Of a stretch of DNA of 64,000 nucleotides, positions 27,003 to 34,503 are shown one piece after another. The position numbers and the translations under genes were made by a program. The notes beneath the pieces are model-generated. The model had not been told where the DNA came from. It made no database searches and saw only the letters and a program-made list of their open reading frames with translations. The stretch's first letter is position 1, and each line of letters starts with the position of its first letter. The stretch is from Pseudomonas sp. 31-12 (GTDB lineage Bacteria; Pseudomonadota; Gammaproteobacteria; Pseudomonadales; Pseudomonadaceae), in the NCBI RefSeq assembly GCF_003151075.1, contig NZ_CP029482.1:5580001-5644000 (forward strand), read 5' to 3'.

Positions 27003-28622
27003 ATGAGCCTGTCACTCCTGAGCCGCTACGCCTTCTTTGCCGCTTGCGTGATCTTCACCCTCGCCAGCCTGCCCTTCCTCGAACACGACTGGCTCTGGCC
27101 GATCACCGCGGTAACCGGCGTCTTGAGCCTCGTGGGCCTGTTCGATCTGCTGCAAAGCCCTCACGCGGTGCGGCGCAACTACCCGATCCTGGGCAATATC
27201 CGTTATCTGGTGGAGGGCATTCGCCCGGAGATCCGCCAGTACCTGCTCGAATCCGACAGCGACGCCCTGCCCTTCTCCCGGGCCCAGCGTTCGCTGGTCT
27301 ATTCGCGGGCCAAGAATGAAAGCGCCGACAAACCCTTCGGCACCCTGATCGATGTGTACCAGTCGGGTTTCGAATTCATCGGCCACTCGATGCGCCCGGC
27401 GCCGTTGAGCGACCCGAGCAGTTTCCGGGTCATCGTCGGCGGCCCGCAGTGCACCCAGCCGTACTCGGCCTCGGTGTTCAACATCTCGGCCATGAGCTTC
27501 GGCTCGCTCAGCGCCAACGCCATTCGCGCGTTGAACCAGGGCGCCAAACTCGGCAACTTCGCCCACGACACCGGCGAAGGCAGCATCAGCGCGTACCACC
27601 GGGAAAACGGCGGCGACCTGACCTGGGAACTGGGCAGCGGCTACTTCGGTTGCCGCACCGCAGACGGACGCTTCGATCCGGAACGCTTCGCCGCACAAGC
27701 GCAAACGCCACAAGTGCGGATGATCGAAATCAAGATGTCGCAAGGCGCCAAACCTGGTCACGGCGGCATCCTGCCCAAGCACAAGGTCACCAAGGAGATC
27801 GCTGAAACCCGCGGCATCCTGATGGGTGAAGACTGCATCTCGCCGTCGCGACACAGCGCGTTTTCCACGCCGATCGAACTGATGCATTTCATCCAGCAAC
27901 TGCGCGAGCTGTCCGGCGGCAAACCGGTGGGTTTCAAGTTCTGCCTCGGTCATCCGTGGGAATTCATGGGCATCGCCAAGGCCATGCTGGAGACCGGCAT
28001 TCTCCCCGACTTCATCGTGGTCGACGGCAAGGAAGGCGGGACCGGCGCCGCCCCTGTGGAATTCACCGACCACATCGGCGTGCCAATGCGCGAAGGCCTG
28101 CTGTTCGTGCACAACACGTTGGTCGGCCTGAACCTGCGCGACAAAATCAAACTCGGCGCCAGCGGCAAGATCGTCAGTGCCTTCGACATCGCCAGCGTCC
28201 TGGCCATCGGCGCCGACTGGGCCAACTCGGCACGCGGCTTCATGTTCGCCATCGGCTGCATCCAGTCGCAAAGCTGCCACACCAATAAATGCCCGACCGG
28301 CGTCGCCACTCAAGACACCCTGCGCCAGCGTGCGCTGGTGGTCCCGGACAAGGCCCAGCGCGTCTTCAACTTCCACCGCAACACGCTCAAGGCGCTGGCG
28401 GAAATGCTCGCGGCGGCCGGCCTTGATCATCCATCACAGCTGTCGGCCAAGCATCTGGTGCGGCGTATGTCAGCGACCGAAATCAAGTTGTTCTCGCAGT
28501 TGCATGTGTTCCTGAAACCGGGGGAATTGCTCACCGGTGAGGTGAACGGCGAGTTTTACTCGCGGATGTGGCAGATGGCGCGGGCGGACAGTTTTGAGCC
28601 TAATGAGGTGGTTGCCGCGTAA
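27003..28622 (+). CDS. FMN-binding glutamate synthase-like protein
   Basis: The 539-residue protein has two N-terminal hydrophobic segments (about 5-50), followed by a GltB-type FMN-binding barrel. Visible signatures are SAMSFGSLSANAIRALNQGA, ISPSRHSAFSTPIE, a GGTGAAPVEFTDHIG loop and a Cys-rich SQSCHTNKCPTGVATQD segment. It lacks the glutaminase and C-terminal domains of full glutamate synthase, like the stand-alone 'archaeal-type' GltB homologues of bacteria. Its physiological reaction is not established. It ends at a strong hairpin shared with the convergent GtrA gene. Confidence 0.87.
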   Translation: MSLSLLSRYAFFAACVIFTLASLPFLEHDWLWPITAVTGVLSLVGLFDLLQSPHAVRRNYPILGNIRYLVEGIRPEIRQYLLESDSDALPFSRAQRSLVYSRAKNESADKPFGTLIDVYQSGFEFIGHSMRPAPLSDPSSFRVIVGGPQCTQPYSASVFNISAMSFGSLSANAIRALNQGAKLGNFAHDTGEGSISAYHRENGGDLTWELGSGYFGCRTADGRFDPERFAAQAQTPQVRMIEIKMSQGAKPGHGGILPKHKVTKEIAETRGILMGEDCISPSRHSAFSTPIELMHFIQQLRELSGGKPVGFKFCLGHPWEFMGIAKAMLETGILPDFIVVDGKEGGTGAAPVEFTDHIGVPMREGLLFVHNTLVGLNLRDKIKLGASGKIVSAFDIASVLAIGADWANSARGFMFAIGCIQSQSCHTNKCPTGVATQDTLRQRALVVPDKAQRVFNFHRNTLKALAEMLAAAGLDHPSQLSAKHLVRRMSATEIKLFSQLHVFLKPGELLTGEVNGEFYSRMWQMARADSFEPNEVVAA

Positions 28623-28635
28623 AAATTGTCCTGCA

Positions 28636-28662
28636 TGCCAGCCTTATGGGAAGGCTGGCATC
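28636..28662. terminator. bidirectional hairpin terminator
   Basis: A perfect 11-bp stem ATGCCAGCCTT / AAGGCTGGCAT with a 5-base loop lies between the convergent glutamate-synthase-like and GtrA genes. The T-runs are weak on both sides, so termination is likely but not certain. Confidence 0.65.
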
Positions 28663-28672
28663 AGCGACACTT

Positions 28673-29047
28673 TCACGCTTCGCGCTCTCCATACAGGACA
28701 AATCCCGAAAAGAAGAGCCCGCAGATCATACTCAACAACGAGAACGACCCTACGGTCACCAGCCCGTGGATTTTCCATACATCGGCGTAATGCCCGACCA
28801 CAAAACTCATGACCCCCACAAAGAACACATACAACAGATAACGAAGGACCGATGCCCCGGCCTCAAACGTGTAAAGCGCATGCACATAGAATGAGAAGGT
28901 CGCGGCCACACAAAACGCAGCAAAATTACTGGCGGCCTGACTCAGCTCGGCGGCGACGGTGAGTACGTAAAAGATCTGCCAGTGAATCAGCGTATTGGCC
29001 ACGCCAACGACCGCATAGGTGGAGAATGCTTTCCATAAGGCTTTCAT
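28673..29047 (-). CDS. GtrA family membrane protein
   Basis: The 124-residue protein has four hydrophobic helices and the GtrA pattern (an N-terminal FSTYAVVGVANTLIHWQIFY helix and a Phe-Ala-Ala-Phe-Cys-Val-Ala-Ala-Thr-Phe-Ser-Phe segment). GtrA proteins are thought to flip undecaprenyl-phosphate-linked sugars. It lies 118 bases downstream of a glucosyltransferase gene on the same strand. No GtrB-type transferase is in the window, so the donor lipid would have to come from elsewhere. Confidence 0.85.
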   Translation of the reverse strand: MKALWKAFSTYAVVGVANTLIHWQIFYVLTVAAELSQAASNFAAFCVAATFSFYVHALYTFEAGASVLRYLLYVFFVGVMSFVVGHYADVWKIHGLVTVGSFSLLSMICGLFFSGFVLYGEREA

Positions 29048-29165
29048 GTCCGTTCCTTGAACTGTTCCCGTTTCAGGTGCGGTTCAAACCTAAAGTCGGA
29101 GACCGTTGCGCGTCTACTGTAAGAACTAACAGGTAGCGCGGCATTCCAGACCAACGGTCATGGGT

Positions 29166-30671
29166 TCACCACTGCAGCGAGGGGACGCGGACGGGTTCTT
29201 TGATAACGATAAAGCCGTAATCCCCCAGCAGATAAATGCGATAGAACAGGCTGTCCACCAGCGGTGGATAACCCTGGTATCCCACTCGCGTGGCGTTGCG
29301 CCGTTCCTTTTCCCTGACCACATTGGTAATGCCTGCCTTGGGCAGGTTTTCCGCGAGCATGTAAAAGTCGGTGTTCAGCAGGTAATGCAAAACCGGCATC
29401 TGCTTGAACGACCCGGCTGCGCTCACCAGCCAGTGATCCGAATACGTCACCGACATATAAATACGCTTGGCGTCGCGCAATGCCGGGCGCGAAGCGATGT
29501 CGGCACTCAAGGCATACAGCGCATTCGTCGCGAAGGTTTTTTGTAACGTCAGCACACGTCCATAAGCAAAGGACAGCGAGAGCATCGCCAACAGCGGAAC
29601 CAGCAACAGCAACGGCAGTTTTCCATGCACCGACGCCAACGCCCGATGGCTCAGGTAGAACAGCAGCACCAGCACCACAGCAAAACCCATCAAGGTGCGG
29701 GCGCCTTCATTGAAGTCGCGGAAAAACAACGAGGCCCCCGGCACCAGCACCATCAGGACAGGCAAGAGCAAAAGACACAGCAGGCCGATGGTAGTTTTTT
29801 CCAGGCCTGTGTCCGCACGCTCCACCACACGCTGCCCCACGCACACGGCACCGGCGACGGCGCACAGCAAAAGCGCGGCGAACACCCAGGCAAAGCCGCC
29901 ATGGAACAGCAGCACGATTTTTTCCAGCACTCGGCCCGCATTGATTTCAACTTGCAGCAGCGGCGTCGCTGCCCAATTCAACAACGAGGTACGGCTCTGA
30001 TTCATGAAGGAATAGGCGGTGGCGTAATAGATCAACCCGGCCAGACCTATTTGAACGACTTTGCAGCCGATCAAGCGCCACCACGCGGGCCATGCCAATT
30101 TGTCGCTCGCCCCCCGCAGCAACTCCAGGCAACAGAGCCCGAGAAACACATTGAAGCTGACCTGATAAAGCCCGATGGCCAAGGCAATCAGCGCGGCGGG
30201 TATCAGCAGTTGCTGGACGCGCGAGGGGCTTTGAAACGTGATCGCGTAGATCACCGCCACCAGGCTCAGGGCCATGGTCGGTCCGTCGTATTGGTACGAC
30301 AGGTTTTGCAGGAAAAACGGGTTGTACCAAAGCGGCAGCAGCACCAGGCAATGGGCAAACGTCGGTTCGGGGAAGTAGTGAAATGTCAGCCGGGTCAGGG
30401 CCCAACTCATTGCCAGCGTGGCGATCAACAGCGGCAACGGGAAGATATTCGGCGCGGCACCGCTGAAAGTCAGCAGGTTGTAGAACCATTGCGCGAACAG
30501 CCGGCCCTCCTGCGCCCAGCCGGTACCGGCGGCCAGGGCACGCCAGTTGTCATCGATGTAGGGGAAATCCGCGAGGAGCAGCGGCAGGACGTAAATCAGC
30601 GTCGCAAAAAGAAATATCAACCCGACCTGACGGCCTGTGAGCTCTTTGTCGAGCCATTCGCTGATCTTCAT
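29166..30671 (-). CDS. multi-pass glucosyltransferase (Gtr type II-like)
   Basis: The 501-residue protein has about ten to eleven hydrophobic helices and a GT-C-type acidic motif early on (FPYIDDNWRALAAG, about 35-48). This architecture is that of O-antigen glucosyltransferases that use polyprenyl-phosphate-glucose at the periplasmic face. The GtrA gene downstream supports that role. The two genes probably form a short surface-polysaccharide modification operon. Acceptor and linkage are unknown. Confidence 0.78.
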   Translation of the reverse strand: MKISEWLDKELTGRQVGLIFLFATLIYVLPLLLADFPYIDDNWRALAAGTGWAQEGRLFAQWFYNLLTFSGAAPNIFPLPLLIATLAMSWALTRLTFHYFPEPTFAHCLVLLPLWYNPFFLQNLSYQYDGPTMALSLVAVIYAITFQSPSRVQQLLIPAALIALAIGLYQVSFNVFLGLCCLELLRGASDKLAWPAWWRLIGCKVVQIGLAGLIYYATAYSFMNQSRTSLLNWAATPLLQVEINAGRVLEKIVLLFHGGFAWVFAALLLCAVAGAVCVGQRVVERADTGLEKTTIGLLCLLLLPVLMVLVPGASLFFRDFNEGARTLMGFAVVLVLLFYLSHRALASVHGKLPLLLLVPLLAMLSLSFAYGRVLTLQKTFATNALYALSADIASRPALRDAKRIYMSVTYSDHWLVSAAGSFKQMPVLHYLLNTDFYMLAENLPKAGITNVVREKERRNATRVGYQGYPPLVDSLFYRIYLLGDYGFIVIKEPVRVPSLQW

Positions 30672-30840
30672 GCCGGCGCCTCATGGGAATTCCGCCTTCA
30701 ATCGATAAGGCTTTGAACCCGACGGTAGCCAGAGATCACGGACCTGCGCGGCTTTTAGACAGGCGGTGGTCACCTCGGCGATGCACAGAGACATTCCGTA
30801 ATACCCGCACTTTGCAAATGGCGGCGAATCCCTGCACCCT

Positions 30841-30864
30841 GCGCGCCGCCAATGTGCGGCGCGC
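30841..30864. other. strong GC hairpin upstream of the OpgC gene
   Basis: A perfect 9-bp stem GCGCGCCGC / GCGGCGCGC with loop CAATGT sits 57 bases before the OpgC-like start, inside the 249-base divergent region. No T-run follows. It may be a leader hairpin or protein site. Nothing else recognisable was seen in the region. Confidence 0.4.
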
Positions 30865-30920
30865 AACCTGTTGTGGCGCCGGCCGCTCCTATTTCAAAAC
30901 CCGTTCAAGAGCCCCCAGCC

Positions 30921-32045
30921 ATGACGACTGAACGCGATCACCGGATCGATTTTTTCCGGGGCCTGGCGCTGATCTTCATTTTCTGGGATCACGTGCCCCA
31001 CAACCCTTTAGGTCAAATCACCCTGCGAAACGTCGGTTTCAGCGACGCCGCGGAAGTCTTCGTTTTTCTCGCCGGTTACGCGGCGGTCCTGGCCTACGGC
31101 AAGATCCTTGCGCGCGACGGTTACTTGATTGCCTGCGTGAAAATCCTGCGCCGCGCCTGGGTGCTGTATGTGGTGCATATTTTTCTGCTGGCGATGCTGA
31201 TGGGCATCGTGTTCTTCGCCAACAGCCACGTGGAGACCCGCGACCTGGTCGAGGAAATGGGCATGCACCACTTCATCAGCAACCCGCAGCAAGCCTTGAT
31301 CGATGAGTTGCTGTTGCGCTTCAAACCGAACCTGATGGACCCGCTGCCGCTCTACATCGTACTGCTGGCAGGTTTGCCGCTGGTGCTGCCGATATTCGTG
31401 CGCAAACCATGGGTGGTGGTGGCGATGTCGTTTGCGGTGTACCTGACGGTGCCGTTGTTCGGCTGGAATCTGGCCGCCATCAAGGACGGCGTGTGGTACT
31501 TCAATCCCGTCGCCTGGCAACTGTTGTTCGTACTCGGCGGTGCCGCTGCGATTCACGCGCAGCGCCCACGCTTGCCCGACAGGCGCTCATTGCTGCGCCA
31601 GCCATTGTTTGTGAGTGCGGCGTTATACGCAGGCGTTGCCGGTGTACTGACCGTATTGTGGCGATGGCCGCAACTGCATGATGCGGTGGTACCGACCAGC
31701 CTGAGCAACCTGTTGTACCCGATCAGCAAGACCGACCTGTCGCCGGTCCGACTCCTGCACTTTCTGGCGCTGGCGTACGTCACGGCGAAACTGTTGCCGG
31801 ACACTGGCTGGACGCAGAACTGGCTGGCGCAGCAATGCAGTCGCATGGGGCGTTATTCGCTGGAAGTGTTCTGCCTCGGGGTGTTGTTGGCGCCGTTGGC
31901 GGACATGGTCAACGCCCTGACCGACGATGCGTTTGCCATGCAAATCTTCACGGCGTTGGTGGGGGCGGGGTTGATGGGGTTGTTGGGGGTCTGGCTGGAT
32001 TTCAATAAACGCCTGACCCGGTCGGCTCACGTCGCCGCCGCGTGA
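30921..32045 (+). CDS. OpgC domain-containing membrane protein
   Basis: The 374-residue protein begins ERDHRIDFFRGLALIFIFWD, the OpgC N-terminal signature, and has about ten hydrophobic helices. OpgC proteins belong to the acyltransferase-3-like group and succinylate osmoregulated periplasmic glucans. The frame is open to 30852, but the signature and family start place the ATG at 30921. A glycan-modifying role fits the divergent glucosyltransferase and GtrA genes. A lone REP copy follows the stop. Confidence 0.88.
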   Translation: MTTERDHRIDFFRGLALIFIFWDHVPHNPLGQITLRNVGFSDAAEVFVFLAGYAAVLAYGKILARDGYLIACVKILRRAWVLYVVHIFLLAMLMGIVFFANSHVETRDLVEEMGMHHFISNPQQALIDELLLRFKPNLMDPLPLYIVLLAGLPLVLPIFVRKPWVVVAMSFAVYLTVPLFGWNLAAIKDGVWYFNPVAWQLLFVLGGAAAIHAQRPRLPDRRSLLRQPLFVSAALYAGVAGVLTVLWRWPQLHDAVVPTSLSNLLYPISKTDLSPVRLLHFLALAYVTAKLLPDTGWTQNWLAQQCSRMGRYSLEVFCLGVLLAPLADMVNALTDDAFAMQIFTALVGAGLMGLLGVWLDFNKRLTRSAHVAAA

Positions 32046-32062
32046 TATCGGCAAAGTAACCA

Positions 32063-32105
32063 TTGTGGCGAGGGAGCTTGCTCCCGCTGGACTGAGCAGC
32101 AGTCG
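32063..32105 (+). repeat. solitary REP copy (pair disrupted)
   Basis: GTGGCGAGGGAGCTTGCTCC is present, followed by the usual spacer-like sequence (CTGAGCAGCAGTCG). The inverted partner found in every other copy of this family here is missing. The next genes are the low-GC cassette, so the pair may have been broken when that cassette was inserted. Confidence 0.75.
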
Positions 32106-32181
32106 CCCACCAGTCGGCCCCGCTCCCGCCGCATGACCGTCTACACAAAACCGGTTACACCAGATCGAAAGTCCGACAGGC

Positions 32182-32901
32182 TTACAGCGGCAGGTTCTGC
32201 CCCGACGTAAATCGCTCGATTCTTACCTCCCCAGCGTGTTCCCTGTAGACATAGGCATATGCATCAGGAAGAGAGGCAAGGACTTGAGCGACACCTCCTT
32301 CCCAAAAGATTGCAGCGCCGTTGTCGCAGGCAATAGCCCTTACACCGGACGAGCGCACGAGTTCCTGCAGGGGGGCATGCCGCTGCTCTTTATCGAGGTG
32401 AGGACAGAAAGCACCGGGCAGAAAACCCAATGCTTCCAGCCGCGTCAGACTCCAGCTTGAGCCCGAATCAGCGGAGAATCGGTCCGAGTCACTCAGTCCT
32501 GCTTCATACCAGCAAATGGCTCCAGCGCTTAGCCCCGAAAGGATGGTGCCATTCGCTCCCGCTAGGCGCAGAGCCGTATCGATCCCAAAATCTCGCCATA
32601 TGGCGAGCATCTTTTGTGTATTCCCTCCCCCGACATAGACGAGATCGGAGTACAGGATTTTCTGCAGGACGTCTTGTTGCGTAAAGTCAGAACGCGTAGC
32701 CAGCAGGAAATCAACTTTGCAGCCCAGGCGCTCGCCATAGACGTGATGAAAAGTTTTGCAGTATCCCTCTGCATCGCCACTTGCCGTAGGGATGAAAAGG
32801 GCTTTGGGGCTGCTCTTTCCTGTTTGGTTACAGATAAACGAATCCAGATCCAGAGTTTCCAATTCAGAAATCTCACCGCCACCAATCGTTACGATTTTCA
32901 C
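32182..32901 (-). CDS. S51 (peptidase E-like) peptidase of the MccB-like cassette
   Basis: The ~239-residue class I glutamine-amidotransferase-like fold has the S51 nucleophile elbow SGLSAGAICW (Ser ~125), the VGGGNT oxyanion loop and a catalytic His (FCPHLDKE, ~168). Peptidase E cleaves after N-terminal Asp, while other S51 members are cyanophycinases. A TTG at 32907 is in frame, but GTG at 32901 lies a better distance from GAGG and yields the typical start M-K-I-V-T-I-G-G-G. It begins 12 bases after the ThiF-like gene. Low GC suggests transfer. A role in immunity or processing is inferred. Confidence 0.82.
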   Translation of the reverse strand: MKIVTIGGGEISELETLDLDSFICNQTGKSSPKALFIPTASGDAEGYCKTFHHVYGERLGCKVDFLLATRSDFTQQDVLQKILYSDLVYVGGGNTQKMLAIWRDFGIDTALRLAGANGTILSGLSAGAICWYEAGLSDSDRFSADSGSSWSLTRLEALGFLPGAFCPHLDKEQRHAPLQELVRSSGVRAIACDNGAAIFWEGGVAQVLASLPDAYAYVYREHAGEVRIERFTSGQNLPL

Positions 32902-32912
32902 GTTCAAGCACC

Positions 32913-33908
32913 TCAGTTCAAGAATGCACCGCAGCGCTCAAATGGAACCCATGACAGGCTGAGCCCACTGTTATCCCTACGCCAAGATGTGCTTTCAGGA
33001 AACCCAAGCGCGTGAATTGCAGAGGATGCAACGACACCCGCTATCTCTACATTCATTGGCCCAAAGCTGGGCCCAATAAAGTCAGGAGTTCTTGCCCACT
33101 TAACTGCTGGGAATTCATCATCTGCCTGAGATTCTGAGTTACCGAAAATTTTAACCAGAGCCTTATTCTGAAAATACCCACAAGAAATTGTCAGAAAACC
33201 ATTTCTCTGCGACAACTCTTGAAGTTTTACTTGTGCGACCCCCAACGGTTCATCAGCCGACAGTACAACCAAATCCACTCCTTGCGTTAGCTCTTCAAGG
33301 TGTTTGTCATTAACCTGTTCCATCAGCGCGCGGCAACTTCTCAAAGAATATCTTCGCTCAAGAACGACTTTAAGCACTTCGACTTTTGACCGACCAATAT
33401 CATTCCTTTCCCACAAAAACTGACGGTTAAGATTACTTGCCTCAATTGTGTCCGGGTCCACAAGGATCAGCTCCTCAATCCCTGCTCCGGCAAGCTGCAT
33501 AGCAACGAGGGAGCCAATTCCGCCACACCCGATGACTAAAACCCGGGCATTCTGAATACGATCAAACGCATTGATCAGCTCTTGGCAATTGCGGGATATG
33601 CAGCAAAAATAAGACGCGGTCCTGCTAGTTCTCTCGTCTCGTAGTAGCCTGCGTGTTGCAATGACTTGATCCTCTTCACCGAAAAGAATCGAGTTAGAAG
33701 AAACCAGAGCTTCAAACAAATTATTCTGAGAAGCAGGGTTTGGTAATTGTACAATTCCTGCCGGCCCGGCGATGTAGGCACCCCTTGCGCCATCAAGCCC
33801 TTCAACAACAGCTGGGCGCATTAAGCCAACAACTTTGTTTTGCGCGTAGACGATAGAGTCAGATACCCGCTCTTCTCCAGCGGTTAGAGATTCAAATAGA
33901 GAGTCCAT
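32913..33908 (-). CDS. MccB-like ThiF/E1 adenylating enzyme
   Basis: The 331-residue protein has an N-terminal region of ~110 residues matching in size the peptide-binding domain of MccB. An E1-like adenylation domain follows: the nucleotide loop VLVIGCGGIG (Gly127-Gly132), the acidic ILVDPDTIEASNLNRQ, the IGRSKVEVLK stretch, and VVLSADEP. A late GPSFGPMNVEIAGVVASSAI segment parallels MccB. The C-terminal zinc cysteines of MccB are absent. MccB activates a C-terminal Asn of a short peptide and links it to AMP. A peptide ORF ending in Asn lies 65 bases upstream, which supports this reading over ThiF, MoeB or UBA roles. Confidence 0.75.
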   Translation of the reverse strand: MDSLFESLTAGEERVSDSIVYAQNKVVGLMRPAVVEGLDGARGAYIAGPAGIVQLPNPASQNNLFEALVSSNSILFGEEDQVIATRRLLRDERTSRTASYFCCISRNCQELINAFDRIQNARVLVIGCGGIGSLVAMQLAGAGIEELILVDPDTIEASNLNRQFLWERNDIGRSKVEVLKVVLERRYSLRSCRALMEQVNDKHLEELTQGVDLVVLSADEPLGVAQVKLQELSQRNGFLTISCGYFQNKALVKIFGNSESQADDEFPAVKWARTPDFIGPSFGPMNVEIAGVVASSAIHALGFPESTSWRRDNSGLSLSWVPFERCGAFLN

Positions 33909-33936
33909 TCCAAATTCCCAGTGTTGCGGAGGGACA

Positions 33937-33959
33937 GACCAGCGATGTTACTGCTGATC
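33937..33959 (-). other. hairpin between peptide ORF and MccB-like gene
   Basis: On the minus strand GATCAGC and GCTGGTC form a 7-bp stem (one G-U) around a 9-base loop, with no T-run. It lies in the 65-base gap after the peptide stop. The E. coli mcc operon also has an intergenic structure that keeps precursor mRNA abundant, so a similar role is possible. Confidence 0.35.
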
Positions 33960-33973
33960 TTGTGTGGTGCAGA

Positions 33974-34207
33974 TTAGTTGCAAGCCAGAGGGTGTGGCCT
34001 CATGAAAAGCTTGCACGCCCTTGTAGCAACTATCAACTCGACTGGCTGCACTATTAGGGAAGAAGTTGAAGGAGTGGGCTTAGTAATCAAAAACTGCGCA
34101 TGTTCCTTTGCGAGATTCATGTCTACAATCACAGGCTTTTCTGTCATCGCGGCTGCGTGAGCGGAAAGAAGGAGGGTTGCCGCGAACGTTACCGATTTAA
34201 CATGCAT
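33974..34207 (-). CDS. small peptide ending in Asn, candidate microcin C-like precursor
   Basis: The 77-codon frame has AGGAG 9 bases before its ATG. The first ~20 residues look like a Sec signal (MHVKSVTFAATLLLSAHAAA). The rest is polar and ends ACKLFMRPHPLACN. All known MccB substrates end in Asn and several begin Met-Arg, such as the 7-residue E. coli MccA. A nested 9-codon frame MRPHPLACN fits that too, though it has no clear ribosome site. No relative is recognised. It could instead be an ordinary small secreted protein. The opposite-strand frame lacks these signals. Confidence 0.55.
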   Translation of the reverse strand: MHVKSVTFAATLLLSAHAAAMTEKPVIVDMNLAKEHAQFLITKPTPSTSSLIVQPVELIVATRACKLFMRPHPLACN

Positions 34208-34454
34208 ATTTTCTATCTCCTGATAGCGCGTAGTGTGTCAATGACACGTCCTTTGCGAGGCTGCCTTGCCTCGCCGTCGATGCTACGAATTCTCATTTTC
34301 ATTTGCAAACGATCAAGAGTTACGAGCCATGACCGGGCACTCCCAAAAGATTCACGAGTCTGCTCGCTACCGCAAAGCATTTTCGTTTTCTGAGAATTGC
34401 TTCCCACGCAAATCCGGCATTGGGGAACAAGTGGGGAGCAGACACCAGCCAATA
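34208..34454. other. upstream region of the peptide/MccB-like cassette
   Basis: The 247-base low-GC region has no convincing gene. On the minus strand a TTGACA (34236-34241) stands 17 bases from AGATAG, but that -10 would overlap the ribosome site. Two Fur-like hexamers GAAAAT-GAGAAT occur (34289-34300 on the complement), a weak hint of iron control. A segment reading GGGGAACAAGTGGGGAGCAG near 34422-34441 could be a relic of a mobile element border. Confidence 0.3.
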
Positions 34455-34484
34455 AAAAGCCCCGGCCAATGGACCGGGGCTTTT
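34455..34484. terminator. bidirectional rho-independent terminator
   Basis: AAAAGCCCCGG and CCGGGGCTTTT form an 11-bp stem around an 8-base loop, with A- and T-runs on both sides. It ends the minus-strand permease gene and insulates the cassette. Confidence 0.9.
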
Positions 34485-34503
34485 GCGTTTCAGGCGTTAC
34501 GAC

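Noticed and set aside
33978..34160. 60-codon plus-strand ORF over the peptide gene
   Set aside because: No ribosome site and wrong direction for the MccB-like gene; the minus-strand peptide fits better.
34208..34250. TTGACA-AGATAG as promoter of the peptide gene
   Set aside because: The -10 would overlap the ribosome site and leave almost no leader, so it was not called as a promoter.
34213..34452. 79-codon minus-strand ORF before the peptide gene
   Set aside because: It spans the presumed promoter region and shows no signal, motif or good ribosome site.
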